A stretch of DNA of 64,000 bases, taken from the NCBI RefSeq assembly GCF_015832195.1, contig NC_052018.1, positions 28,424,115 through 28,488,114 of the forward strand. Reading direction: 5' to 3'. Numbering within the stretch: position 1 is the first letter of the stretch; each line of letters starts with the position of its first letter. Positions 38,109 to 51,234 of this stretch are shown here, piece by piece. Source of the stretch: Motacilla alba alba (lineage: Eukaryota > Chordata > Aves > Passeriformes > Motacillidae). Position numbers and translations under genes: made by a program. Under the pieces are notes generated by a model, which had not been told where the DNA came from, searched no databases, and worked only from the letters and a program-made list of their open reading frames with translations.

Positions 38109-38645
38109 TCAGGGGTTAACCCCAACACCCAGTGATGGCACGGCCTGAAGCTGGCAATTGGGACAGGTAGCCACAATGGCTCGAGCTTGACTCCGTGTTA
38201 ACTGGAACTGACGTATCAGACCTGGCACATTTTGATGGTATTGCTGGTGACTTAGCTTTGCCTGTTGGAAGACGTCCGGAAGGCGTGCCATTTCTGCTGG
38301 AGTGGCAAGGGAATCTGCTTTGCTATTACCTTTTGCAATCTTGCCTGGCAAGTCGGTGTGTGACCTCACGTGCATCACATAGAATGAATGCTACCACTGC
38401 AAAACTAAATAAATTAGTTTGGAGAGCAACCTGAAGAGATGCTCATTCTCGATGTCTTTGAGAACTGCTTGCTCCGCCCTGGACACTACTCCCGCCACGT
38501 AAGCTGAATTGGTAACCAAGTTAATTGGCTCCGAGGACTTCTCAAAGGCTCTCATGACTGCAGCCAGTTTGACGACCAAGGGCGACCCCTCCACAAACTC
38601 AACACAGCATGAGGACAGATAATTGCCACTTAGGTACTGTGCAAT
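38109..38645 (-). pseudogene. pol: RNase H and integrase zinc-finger remnant (class II pol)
   Basis: The minus strand, in a single frame with one nonsense codon at about 38391, encodes the second half of RNase H. It contains VKLAAVMRAFEKS, a TNSAYVAGVV segment, then HVRSHTDLPG and a GNSKADSLA segment holding a catalytic-type aspartate. Next comes the integrase N-terminal zinc finger, with HQQYHQ supplying H-X3-H and CPNC supplying the cysteines. The region is recognisable back to about 38645. Reverse transcriptase, gag and the 5' LTR are missing, so the provirus is truncated at its 5' side. Whether this was a deletion, a rearrangement or a partial insertion cannot be told from the window. Confidence 0.85.
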
Positions 38646-41600
38646 TTACTGCTGTGGGTGTGTTTTGTGGGAGCTGGTGAGTGCTTCTCACTGTAGGGTA
38701 TTCACCAAGCATGAACAGCTGTTCAGGATGAACACCCTCCAAGTGTTACTCCCTGACATTGCAGTGACAGTGTTTCTATACTCGCCCAGAAAACTGATCA
38801 TTTGTCTGCAGATCCAGAAGCATTTTTGAAATAATTCCTGTAGGACAGATAGGCACAACATTTAGGTCGAACTTCAATAAAATCCAGAAGATGCACCAGT
38901 GGGAAATCTGGATTTCTGAGATTTTTTGAGAGTAAAACTCCCCCGAAAGTTATAAATCATTTGAGAAAATCTTGACTTGCCTTTTTTTTTGTGTGTGTGA
39001 ATCCCAAGAAGCAGTATCCTGGGCTTTGACACATTTAAACTCTCTCTAATACTCCCTGACTTCCAGGGTCCCTCTTGGCCTTTCCAGCTGTTCACTGATT
39101 ATTCTCAATGCTTGACTGCCTCTCTCAACTACTCACCCTCATCCTTTGTGACAGACCCTCTGTCTTTGATGCTGTGATTTTCTGCCATGTCTTTTTTCAC
39201 CTTTGTGCCTTTCTCACCACGCATAGTCTCAAGGACTAAACTTCTCTCTCAGATTCTATCAGCAGGGATTTAAGATTTGGCTTCAAAGAAAATTATGTTC
39301 AGATGAAGCTGATGCATCACTTAAGCTCTTAACAGACTAAAACTTAGATATGTGTAAAACAATTTTCCCCCACACCACCAGATGATGCTTTTAGTAAGTG
39401 CTGAAATGGCCATGCTTAATAGGCAATGGAAGTAAAGCAGCAGAAATTCTATGCTTTTTTTTCCAACTTCCATACAGCAGTGACAGGTTATTCTTTAATG
39501 AATTGTCAAAAAAATTTCAAAATCTTATAGAAGATATATTTTCCACTGGTTGCAAAATTCTTTTGTTTCATTCTTTTGAAAGCTTCTGGAAGCCAGGAAA
39601 GGAATCAATATCTCGTTTCTTAAACCCATTCTTTCCGAATTGTCTAAATTTTCATGAACAGGCTGTTTCCTCTGCTGCAGCCTTCAAATATTGATAAGTG
39701 AAGTCTGCCCCACAAAATAGTTATTACTGTGTAAAGAGACTGGGCCTAAGGTTACCTTAAAAACACCATAGGGGATTTGGTTTGTTTTTTCAAGAAAAGA
39801 TAAGTAATTGTAGCATTGTTTACTGTGCAAGGTGCCATGTCCAATCAATGTCAAAGGGAATTTTTAGGAAAGAAGGATTGCTTTCACTTGAGTATCCTTA
39901 TAGCTGCTAGCCACAAGCTTGGTTTATTTCCCTTGTAAGTAAACATTGTATTAGTGAATGAAATTTCTTCGTAAAAGACATAGAAAGGGTTTTTTTTGTC
40001 CAAACCTACTTTAGCTCTTGGGAAAATTCTCTAAACATCCAATTGCCTGTGTCCTGACAAACTATTCTGGTATCTGCTAAACTCCATTTGAACTTTTTTC
40101 CTGTGCTCTAGATGATGGCTATAGTTTGTGTTTGTGAGATCAAATGAAGTCCTCCACAGTATTCCTTTTTTTTTTTTTTTCTCTTCACTTGGGAGATGTT
40201 TGTAGTACTATATTACATATGTAATTTGTAGTGTACACAGGAACATGAAAGATAACAGTGATTCCCTTTCAATCAGTTTTTTTACACCTAACCATTCCTT
40301 CTTAAAAAGCAACACTATTGAGAGGCATTTTTAGGTTTAGTACAGTAAATTTCATCCTTGTGTCCAAAAACTCTTGCTGCTGCCATGGGAATTGTTAATG
40401 TACCATGTTATCCAATGTCAGCAGTAGTAAAGAAAGGAGCACACAGAGTAAATATTTAACTTAAAAATTCAGTCTCTAGAGATTCAAACTCTGTCATCTT
40501 GGGAAAATAAGCTATCCAAGGGCATGTTTGCAGGCAACAGGTTCTTCTCATCCTGACATCTTAAACCTTCTGTAACACAAGCCATTATCATCAGAATTTT
40601 ACACTTCCAAGCAACACAAATGGATTTTTTTTCTCACTTAGCGTTTGCTTGATTATTTTTTTAAGTTTCATTTATCCACTGATACATAACTGCACTTCAA
40701 TTATAGAGCGTGTAAATTAGATTGCAGTTCCCCTTTAATAGTGTTTGTAATATTTCAGGATCTCTATGATCAGAAGCTGCCCTTATTTTAGCCCAGAGGC
40801 TCCTCTGTGTAGTAGATCTTGCTCTTTAAAATTGTCAGGTTAATGTATGGTTATAGATGTATTTATTCTTAAGAATTTTAGCTTAGAAGATTACACAAGG
40901 AACAAAAATTAAGCCAAGTATGTTATTCGAGGTACTTTAAGAATAAAGGATAATTAGCATAGTGGTAGAGAAACATCCTATTTTTAAAATGGAATGTTGT
41001 GTGATTGCTAAGAGTAGATAAGATGTTAAGTGCAAAAACATAGTAGAATTTCTGATTCATAATGATTTAGTTCACTTTATCTCACAGCCTTATGTCCTGT
41101 AAAATAAGACATGTTGCTCAAATGGGCCCTTTTAAGATAGCAACATCTTGATTTTACATATTGGGAGAACCCTTGGCAAAGCAAACACTGTAAATCATTG
41201 CTATGTCCTCAAGAAGATCAAAAACACTGATGAAGATATGATTTTTGCCTGAGTTCCAGTTTCTGTCTTTACTGCACACAGATGTAAAGAGAGATTTAGT
41301 TTTCAGATTCACCCTTTCTTTTCTCAGCTTCTCCCCAACATTTGTTTTAGAAGATCATCTTGAATGAGATACCCTCAAAAATTGTTATTTTTTCTGTCTT
41401 ATGTCAACTTCTATCAGTCCACAAACTTTAGTATAGTTCTAGGCCTTAGTATCTTTTCTAATCCATGCATTTGAAATTTCTCTTCTGTTCTCCAATCTCA
41501 TCCCTATCTAAAGAGATGCTCCCAATTTCCATTGATAATTTGATTACATCTTCTTATAGAATAAGTTATTTTGCTCAGGTTTTCCTCTGAGATATTCTTC

Positions 41601-42123
41601 CTCATTTATTTGGCTACCTTGAAACTAATTTATGAAACAGTATCTGTGCATCCCCCCCTCTATTTTATGTCAATATTTATAAAAGATTCCACTCATTCTT
41701 TTATATATCCAAACATAAGAGGGTAAAAAAAAAAAAAAGAAAAGCCCAAACCAAAGAAAAGTTCAGAGTTTATGACCTTTACTTGAGTTATAAATGAGCA
41801 TTAAGTGTCTTAGATTCATTTAAATTTCACAATACAATCTGAATGAAGAAGTAAGCAAGGTATAAACAAAGGAGAGTATTACAACTCTTAATTCTGGTAT
41901 CTAAGGGAACGTAGAAACAAAATATACATCAGTTTCTTCAGATTACTGTGGACTGTTACTCCATGATGCTTTGCTCAGTTCTGTGGATGTAGAAATATAT
42001 CCTGTCTACACTTAGTCTTTTTTCTTCTTCCATCATGGGTTTGCGTCCAGCCTTGATAAGAAATTAAATATGGGAATGTAATCAGAAGCTGAAGAGGGAA
42101 CAGGCAAATCTTCACTACCCAGG
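38646..42123. other. Intergenic DNA right of the truncated provirus
   Basis: I could not find the missing 5' part of the provirus here. The sequence is AT-rich with ordinary poly-A/T tracts (A run at 41725-41738) and chance frames. No gene, RNA or other element is recognised. Confidence 0.5.
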
Positions 42124-42488
42124 TGTAGCAGCGTGTGGCTACAGTGGCGATCGTGTCCAAGGGAGGCCACCACCTGATGGCAGAGGAAACAGATAAGACA
42201 AATCTCTTCACAGTTTAGCGCGAGAGTCCATTTTATTTCCCCTCCCACACCCTGCACCGGGGGCAGGAGGCAGAGGCCCAGGAGCCCAAGCAAAGCCCAG
42301 AGATCCGAGAGCAGAGAGGGAGCAGACCCGGGGCTGTGGGGTTTTATCAGGTGTCCCATGGGAGGAGCCTTAAGATCAAACTACAGCCTCCTCAGAATGG
42401 AAAGGCTCCACACCCAGTTCCACATGCCTCTTTTACCATGAGCTCATATCATCAGACATTGCCCTTGCTGCCTCCCTGCATTGCAACA
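42124..42488 (-). mobile_element. Probable solo LTR, minus strand
   Basis: This is a GC-rich island of about 365 bases in AT-rich DNA. Read on the minus strand it starts TGTTGCAATG and ends CGCTGCTACA. These termini form an imperfect inverted repeat (TGTTGCA against TGTAGCA) with TG...CA ends. In the same strand a TATA-like GATAAAAC lies at 42341-42348. AATAAA follows at 42232-42237, about 110 bases later, leaving about 110 bases as U5. That is standard LTR architecture. No retroviral internal region adjoins it. I do not see a clean target duplication: the flanks share only a CAGGTG-type word that does not abut the TG/CA ends. The family is not identified. An unrelated promoter or CpG-like island is the alternative. 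Confidence 0.55.
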
Positions 42489-44146
42489 GGTAACAGGTGA
42501 CCTCACGGAGGTGAAAACCCCACGGACTCTGGAGAAGTCTACGGAAATCCAGTATAAGGTAGTTCTTTGTTTCCTTCCAAAAATAAAAAAGAAAGGAAAG
42601 TGAGAGAATTCTTCTGAAAGAGTTAAAAACATATACCAAATAACTTCAAAATTAAGAATAAGTACTACCATTAATTATAATTTGTAAAATTGTGTATATG
42701 ACAAAGATTGTTATGTCAGCACAATAACTTAGTGGTACCAACACAGCTTACGCTCTTATGAAAGTCCACTTCCTCAGACAGAAGAATTTACTGGGGAGTT
42801 TAAAGTAATTGGAAACAGATGCCCACATAGCCACAAACATGCATGCACATGGATATACCCATTCCTTTCACTTACCTGTCTATTCCTGTTTTCTGAAGAA
42901 GCACTGACTTACATTTTGTCATTGAAAAAAGAAAACAACACGTTTACAGGTGGTGGATGCGAGTCTTAAGTGACTTATCAGCAATGACAGCAGTATGTGT
43001 AAAGAACACCACTGTGAGCCTGCAAACAAGTTTAAGTTTAGCTGTTAGTGGAGTCAAAAGGAAAGAGGGAGGCTGCAGCTCAGTGGCCTGCCAAATACAA
43101 GGCACATGTACAGCTAGCAAAAAGGAGCCAAGCATGGTTGACCTACTTATATCTGATCTGCTTTAATGCTCTCTTATATCCAGTTCTTGAAAGCATTAAA
43201 TGTTTTCAGGGCTCTGAGTGTGTTTCCTACAGCCCCCAGGGTTTAGCGGCTTGAACTCAGTGAAAACTTTGATGATGCTTCTCTCTGGCTGTGAGAAATC
43301 CCAGCAGTGACTTAACCCACTGCACCTGGGAGAGGCTTTTAACCTTAGTCTTTCACCCTTGATATTTCTCTAGTATCCCAGTCCTGTGCTTCCTTGACTC
43401 TGACCCAGAGCCCAGGCCGCAGGTGACTTTGTGACTTTTTAGCTTGATGTTGGACTTGCCTCATTACTATGGATCTATCTGATGTTCTGGACTCTTGGCT
43501 GAACTAAATGATCACTGCAGACTTCCTTCCCTCATGTGTCCCCTGCGCTGCTGTCACTGCCTGCCACCCCATCACCTACCCTGGCAGAAGGTGCCTGCTA
43601 TTGCAGCATCCTGGCAGCTGTAATAGCTGATTAGCAAGTGCAGCCACTTAGAGAGCATAAATGTCCTATAAATGCCAGGTGGAAGGTTAATAATAAATAA
43701 GCACAATAAAAATAACCCTGTCTAATATATATGGAGAGCACTAGATGACTTGAACTCCTCTGAGCCTATTCTGTAATGGGTGGCTGCCTGGTCAGCAGGA
43801 AGCGGGTTGGATTGTTTTCACCTGATTTTGCTTCATTTTCTACTTGTTGTACTGCCTAAACAAAGAAGCCCAAGCGGAGGCCAGCACAGAAGTGATCTGG
43901 TGACTGAATACTGAGATTAGAAGGACCCCAGAATCATTTGCCATTGTCCAGTCTCTGAACAGCTAGGCTCTGGAGCAGTGAGCAAAAAGAGGTCCCTGGA
44001 AGTAGCTGAAAGGAGCAGCAGCAGCTTTTATATTAGAAAGGCCATATGTTACTGTGCATGGCACATTCTGCATCATGCACTTATATAATATTGAGAAAAA
44101 AAATCTGAGATTTTGGCAGCCCCAACACTGGGGTATTGAATAGCTT

Positions 44147-44200
44147 AAAAAAAAAAAAAAAAGGCAAAAGAAAAAAAAAAAAAGAAAAAAAAAGAAAGAA
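44147..44200. repeat. A-rich low-complexity tract
   Basis: Runs of A broken by single G or GGC units, which produce a lysine-only chance frame. No retroposed gene or SINE body was recognised beside it. Confidence 0.85.
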
Positions 44201-47200
44201 GTGTTTAAGTGTAGAACACTCAGTGGCTGAATTGTCTCATTATGGCTGTGTCCTTGATCCAGCTGTACACAATTATTTGATACTCAGGGAATTCTCTGCA
44301 GTTCTCTGTGGGCTCAAAGACTTTCAACTTGTAGGTCTTCTGCCAGTGTACTGACCTGAGTTGTGTAGCCTGAATCTGGGCATTGGTCTTCATTTAGCTG
44401 AGATCACTGCCTGCGATCTCTGCTGCTGCACAGTCACAGCGAGGAGTTCAGTGAGAGTGACAATCAGCACTATGTTCAGTCTAAAAAAGAGAAAGTATGA
44501 AAGAATTCTCATAATGGGAAAAGAGTAGAGAAATCTAGGTAGGTGAAGCCTAAAGGGAAGGCTTTTTAGTTTTTATATTGTGTTCAGAGTTATTTTTTGG
44601 GAGAGAAGAGAATTTTTTCTGCCTTTGGACAATGTTACAATGCTGAGTTATTAAAAAGAAAATGTAATCATTCTCATGGTAGTGATTCTGCCTAGCAGGC
44701 TGACAGGTTGAGCACACATATATAATACAGTCTCTGAAAAACAATCCATCTGATGTCAGGTCACATGAATGAGTCATGACTACTTATCAGTGTGTCTGAA
44801 TATTTATAGTAGAAAAAAAGGTTTGTGCTATATGGTACCACAATCTGTGTCAAATAAACTTATGAACTTAGTAGACAGCCTAATACTCTCATTGCTGTAC
44901 ATACCTAATTTAACACACCATATTGTCCTGGTATAACATATTATATGTTATACATTAAAGATAGCCTTCTATTGCCTTGCTTTAGATACAAGTTTTGTTG
45001 TAGCCAGTAACAGATCTGTAGGAAATCTGAATGTCACTTTCTTTACTCCACCAGTAATCATAAATTACTTCATGTCAAATATCTTAAGAGTCCTCTGTGG
45101 GTTTCATTTCATTATTTGGCTGAGTATATATCTGCTGCAAAAGCAGTGTTCAGTTACCTGGGGTCATTTTCATTCATAGGTATTCTGTAGGTCTGTCATT
45201 TATAAATACCTAGGGTCCTTGTATGCTCAAGCAAAAACTGTTCATTATAGCTTCAATCATTTCACACTTACTGAAGTCAATAAAACACTTTTTAAAAATA
45301 ATTTTTAAGAGAAATGTATTCCACTAAACTACTTAAGCTTATTTATAACCTCTTTTTAAACATTCAAATAAGCACTCAGTGCCTGAATTAAATATAGCTC
45401 TTGTAAAGACTTCAGAGACTTTCAGACGTCTTTATATCAAAACTATAAAATTCTTAGTTCAATTTTATTTATGTAGAAGCTCCCTATACTTGCCTTTGAG
45501 ATTTAAAATCGTAATCTACTACATTATGTTCAGAAAGATCCACTCAAAGAGAAGACTAAAGAAATCAGATCTATCAAAAATTCCACAGGACCTTGCTATT
45601 TTTCCAGTGCTAAAAGAAAAAAAATTCTGAAAACCAAATAGGCTGAGGGAAATATTTAATAGAATTAGGGGATAGGTGTTCAGTTCTTGTTTGTGAAAAC
45701 TATCCAAAATTCTCATATTTTGTATCAGTGTTCCAGGTTTTGTTATTTGCCTTAAAAATAAGGAGAAAAGCTGCACTTTCAAGCAAAAGATCATTTAAAT
45801 AAAAAAATCTATGAACAGCTTTGTATATTAGGCTGACTTATATATTACTGACTACAAGGTATCTTAAAACACACACTCTTGTGGACTTTCCACAAATGTC
45901 TAAACAGATTATTTAAAAGGAAATAAAAATCCCCATATTTTTTATATTATAGTCATCTCTTCCTCTGGCTTAAGATAAACATTTCATGTTATACAGGTTT
46001 TATTCATGAACAACTGCTGATAACAGCTTATTCTACCTCCCCATGCATATTATTAACCTTTTTCTCACATAAGGTGTTATCTGCAACATAAAAATTCTGG
46101 ATTTCTCTTTTGGTTTTAGTTTTATTTTGTTTCATAGGAAGTGACCATGGCTAAGACACATGATCATTTATGACTTTAAAGGTTCACCTAGTAAATATAT
46201 ATAATAATTTAGTTGTTATAAGGACCATTTTAGGACATCTCATTCCCTCCACAGTAACAGAATTTTCTTATCTGTTAACTTCTTTCTTACTACTATACGC
46301 AAGATGTTTATCTTCTTCAAATACCAAACTTAATTCTGCCTCAACGCATCTGTCCAAACCCTGTGTTTGGATGGGAAACAATAAATTAAAGTCTGGATTT
46401 CTAAACACCATTTTTAGCAAAATTTTCTTTCATCTGCAAAAGCCATTTCATAGCTCATTGCACTGTATTTTATTTTCTTGGCTTGGGAGGATTTCTATGG
46501 GGTTTTTTATTTTAGAAAATAGAAAATGTGTGTGTAAAATTGAACACATTTTTTGTATTATCATATGAATCATAAGGAAGACTTTATATCTTAACTTTTT
46601 CTGTGATGGGGGTCAGTCACAGACTACCTTAATTCCTCTTGATCATGGCCCATCACAGCTCACATACTGATTTTCTTTCAGTTCAGGTTATATTTTTCTA
46701 GATGTTCAGTTTGCCATTGACTCTACAGAATTAACAAGCAGATGCTCATTATATTTTTCAAGGCTTTATGCAATGTGTTAATAACAAAAGAGATTGTTGC
46801 AAAGTCTTTAACACCTACTGCAAAATACAAAATGGTATAACCTCTTCTAGGTTCCTAGAAATACAAATAGAATTACTTGTAAAGGAAAGTTGATAGGAGG
46901 GAAAAATTCTGTTTAAAGACAATTAATGTAAAAAAAAGTCTTTAAACCACAGAGACTGTGTCTACTATATGTCTAGCAGCAACTGCTAAATGGTGAAAAA
47001 TTTGTTTATGTTCTTAGTCAAGATATTAGATGTGCTTGTCTGACAAAATGTGTGTGTTCTTCTTCCAGGCTTGGTCTCCCTCACTAATGTGAAATAAAAT
47101 GAAATATGTTTGCTATTTCTTGAGAATGTCTCAAGGCATTTCTTAACTCTGTGTGTTATAATTTGAAGAACCTTGGCATGGTTTCTTAATTTTCCTCTAT

Positions 47201-47754
47201 TATTTTCCTTTGCCTGCATGTCTTCTTTGTTCTGTATCTCACTGTGTCCACATTTTTATTGTAAAAGCAGGTACCACCATCAGATTACGATCCTGGAAAA
47301 CACGTTCACCTTAGTGAAGTCTGAGCAATGCGGGTGTATTTTGAACACAGATTAAGAGTGTGGTCAAAATAAGGTAAAACCTGCAATGATTAAATTAATA
47401 ATGTTAGGTTAATATCTGTGATTTGACATAAAAGACTGAACATAATAACTAATAATAACGAATGCATTTTCCTCCAGCACTGTGAAACAATAGAATTGTG
47501 TATGTGGCACATGTGCAGGACAAAGAATAGGTCATTGAGGATAGAAATTATAAAATTCTCTTTCACTGACACAAAGTCATTTGTTATTACTAGACATGCA
47601 AAAGAAACTAGTGTGTTTAAGCATCTGCGAATCCTCACATACCTGTATGCACAGACAGGTGCATTTCAAAATGTACCCATCTCCAGGCACAGCCTTCTCT
47701 TTGACTTCTGAATCTCTGAGTTTGCCTCTAGGACCATTTGAATCCTTCTTTGTT

Positions 47755-47808
47755 CCCCCTTCTAGTCAAAAGCATAAATTTCCCCCTTCTAGTCAAAAGC
47801 ATAAATTT
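47755..47808. repeat. Exact 27-bp tandem duplication (2 copies)
   Basis: The unit beginning CCCCCTTCTAGTC and ending GCATAAATTT occurs twice without a mismatch, at 47755-47781 and 47782-47808. The 27-base length is a multiple of three, so the overlapping chance frame stays open. Exact identity implies a recent event. Confidence 0.95.
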
Positions 47809-48598
47809 CCTGTTTTCTGCAGGAAGGACCTTTACAGTTCAAATTCATGGTATAACAATGACATTTTTCAATGACTCCCATCACTAGCAAAATAAACAGT
47901 TCACCTGTTGCAAGAAAAAGGACTGGAGCTACTTTTAGACACTCTTCTGAAGTAAACAGAAAGACCAAGAAATCTTCTGAGTCTTACAGAGATGTCACTG
48001 TATGCCAGATGTACTACTGGCGAGTCTCAAAAGAAAATTAGGTAGGAAAATGCATTTGTTCTGTTTAGTTCCCTCTCAAAGGCAGTGCTTTCTCCAATTT
48101 CTCCTTTGATTGTAAGCTGCAATTAATGAACAGTTCTGGTGTATATGGTCTTTTTCACCCTACATATTTATACCTGTACAGAAAAAAGATTCAAGGACAT
48201 TGCATCAAGAGGAATTGGTTTCCAATTAATCAAGAAAATAACATTTTTTTTCCCAATTAGAGTTGTTTGACATTGAAGCTTCAGTTACTTCTGTTCTCCA
48301 GTGGTTTAGATCTCAATTAAGAGCTTGATTCTGGCTGTTCCTTGCTCCTTGGCTGATAGTCTTCACTAGGCAGAGTTAAGGCCAGAGGAACAGCAATTTC
48401 TTATAGAGCAACTTTGGATCAAGTTCCATTTATACAGACCACATTAGGATTATGATGGTCTTCTTGAGTGCATTACTACTGTTAGGGTCTTTGGGTTGTG
48501 TTACCATGTATGCACTGTTGAACAAAATAAAAGAGGATAAGGTATCAGATAGAGACTTAAAATACCAATAATTTTTGGTGGTGAAGGAGTTAGTCTGG

Positions 48599-48673
48599 GG
48601 TTATTGTTGCTGTTGTTGTAGGGTAGATTATTATTGCAATTATTACTATTATTGTTATTGTTATCATTATTTC
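48599..48673. repeat. Degenerate TTA/TTG trinucleotide repeat
   Basis: Interrupted TTG then TTA units dominate about 75 bases. It looks like an old microsatellite. Confidence 0.8.
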
Positions 48674-48956
48674 CTTTAAAATTTATTATTTTTCATATTA
48701 TGATTTTATGTCAGTAATTAAGAAATCTAAAGAAAGAAAAGCCACAACGAAGACATCTGTCGGATGCTGGTGGCCATACTATGTTCAGAATTTATTTAAT
48801 ATATATATCTTAGACCTAGGCACTAGAATTAAACATTCCACTTGAAAGTTGCATCGTCTAAAACACCAGATTAAAGGAGCAGATATTTATGAATTCGTAT
48901 GCTATTGAGAGGATCATTCCCTTCCTGTCATTTCTTGCTACTTTATAGGTTGCTAT

Positions 48957-49000
48957 AACAGTGTTGAACCTGATTTAGGAAAAGGTTGTTCAACACTGTT
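48957..49000. repeat. Perfect 13-bp inverted repeat (hairpin)
   Basis: The arms AACAGTGTTGAAC (48957-48969) and GTTCAACACTGTT (48988-49000) are exact reverse complements around an 18-base loop. CC/GG pairing could extend the stem inward with a small bulge. No adjoining mobile element explains it. It could be a relic of a palindromic transposon, a structured RNA or chance. Confidence 0.8.
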
Positions 49001-51234
49001 CAGAAAAATATCTCACTAGAAGACAGACTGAATTGAGAAATAGGCTTAGATTGCTCCTGTAGGGACAGCTGATTAACAGCTGTTTACTAACTGGACTTCA
49101 TAAAACATCTCTGTTCTTTTTATGGGTTTCTAGCCATGCTCCACCCTAATAATTTGTTTCTAAGTAAAATTGATAAGGAGTTTATATTTCAACTGTTTCT
49201 GAAGCCCGTTTTCAGAAAGAAAACTCTGCATTTCCTCTTCCTATAGTTTCTTATCTGTGCAAGAAAATTTGTGTTTTCAGGAAATGGTTGTAATTTGTCT
49301 CTCAACTGACTGCAATTACCTGAAGTTTGACTGTATCTCTTAGACTAGAAGACTGCAATTATTTATTTTGACATTATCCCTCTTGTTCTACTAAATATAT
49401 GACCTTTTATCGTATGTTGTTGCTAATATTTTCATCATAGAAAGTAACCTGCTTATATAAGTGTATTTTCTTTCTTTGATGCTTGAAGCTGGGTTTTATA
49501 TATATTGAAACTGGTGAGGGTACTGACTGCCTGTCACTGAGGCTAGAACCAGGGGGAAAGCTTGTGGAAACCATGGTTCGCTTTGAAATGCTGAATGCTA
49601 TCTGCTGGAAATGTTCCTGTTGGTAAAAATAATGACATAAGAACAAAGCACACACATTGATAGATAGGCTGGATATAAACACATGTGGATTTGAATAATA
49701 TCCTGAGAAAAGACCTTTGGGATGAGTGCTGGCAAGAACATGTCTTGGAATCTGAGCAAAGAAATAGTCTCCAGATGTTTGATTCTTCTTATGTAAAAAG
49801 AAACAGGATTTTGTTGATATTTTTTGAAACTATAATAAGCATCAAAAAACCTACCTACTTTTAATAATATCTTCCCAAAACAGGAACAATGGGAAGAACC
49901 AAACAGAGGTGAAGATTACCTCATGAATGTAGACATAAGAATTCTTGAGGATAAATCCCATTGTTCTTGTTCAGAGGATTTGTTGTTGTTGGGGTTTAGT
50001 TTTTTGTCTTGTGTTTGGGTTTGCTTGTTTGTTTGGTTTTTTTCATATGGATTATTTTAAACTGTTTTTAGTAGCTAATTCCATTTACCAAAGACACATT
50101 TAAGTACTGATCAAAAGCAGATATACAGAAAATATAGTGGTAACAGATTGCCAATATCCTCATGATCACTACAGAAGTCTAAAGGAGCTGCAAGTGAAAG
50201 AAGTCTATCAGTTTTTAGTGTACCTTCAACCCCAAAGACTGATGGTTTGTCCAAAATCAAAACAGTAAATGAAGATCAAAGCTACAAGGCACAATAGGCA
50301 TGAGCATAAAACTAATGATTGCAATTTTAACTAGGGTCTTATATTTATAATGATCTGAATCTTTAACAAGTGGACTTAGACTCTGTATTTCAGAATAAAG
50401 ATCCATAAGGCAATGCCAAAATCTTATTTCTGATTACGCAAACAGTTTGACAGCTTTGAATAATTTTAGAAAGTGTCTGTTGTGTATGTTTGACTATTCT
50501 GGGCATCCAGTATCTGTTGGGCTGATTTGAGCTGCTGATAAAATCTGACAATTTTAAATTGTGTACAACTGACTTGGAAATTACGGATGCCTCTCAGATG
50601 CCTTGTTGTTATTCTTTAGGTCATTTAACTTCATGGATATTTTTTTGCTACCTCAAAAAAAAAAAAAAAAAACAACCAAAAACCAGGGAATTATAGGGAT
50701 TTTGTGGCAAGCACTCAGAAGTTAATAAAATATTTTAAAGCAGGAAAAAAATATTTCCTATTAGAAACAAGTTCAAGTCAGATAGCTGAACAACAGGACA
50801 AGATTACTGATTTCTTTGAGTACGCATTTTGTCTCTGTGCCATTTAAGAGCACCATGGTCTATCCCAGACTTACAACAAAAAATTTTCTGAGGTTACTCT
50901 AATAAATCTTTCTGGAATAACATTTTTTAATTTTAACAATAGATTGTAAAACCTAGGCCACATTTGATATGAAAAAATAAATATTTAAGTGGAGGTATTG
51001 TGTCAGTCTACTATCAAACTACTTTCATCCAAAACTTTCTGTCTAGACTGTGATGAATGGACAATAAGGGAGGCATTAAGGACATTAAAGGTGCAAGATT
51101 GCATTTTGAAAGGTGGGAGTTTCAGTCTGGCATACCAGAAATGGGACTAGTTATTGCATATATTTTTTAAAAATATGACATCAGAACAGAAAAGTTCAAG
51201 TTAGATGTATTAAAAAATATTCAATGGCTGAAGT

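Larger units (their letters stand above)
42489..51234. other. Intergenic DNA with small repeats and a candidate regulatory block
   Basis: There is no recognised gene or mobile element. The interval 43590-43740 is dense in TAAT cores and E-boxes and is a candidate regulatory element. An A-rich tract (AAAAG-like) lies at 44147-44200. An exact 27-bp tandem duplication is at 47755-47808. A TTA/TTG trinucleotide-rich stretch covers 48599-48673. A 13-bp hairpin is at 48957-49000. An 18-base A run is at 50655-50672. Confidence 0.45.

Noticed and set aside
42033..42359. 108-codon minus-strand frame with a leucine-rich signal-peptide-like stretch
   Set aside because: It coincides with the GC-rich LTR-like island and spans its TATA and AATAAA signals. 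No known protein is recognised.
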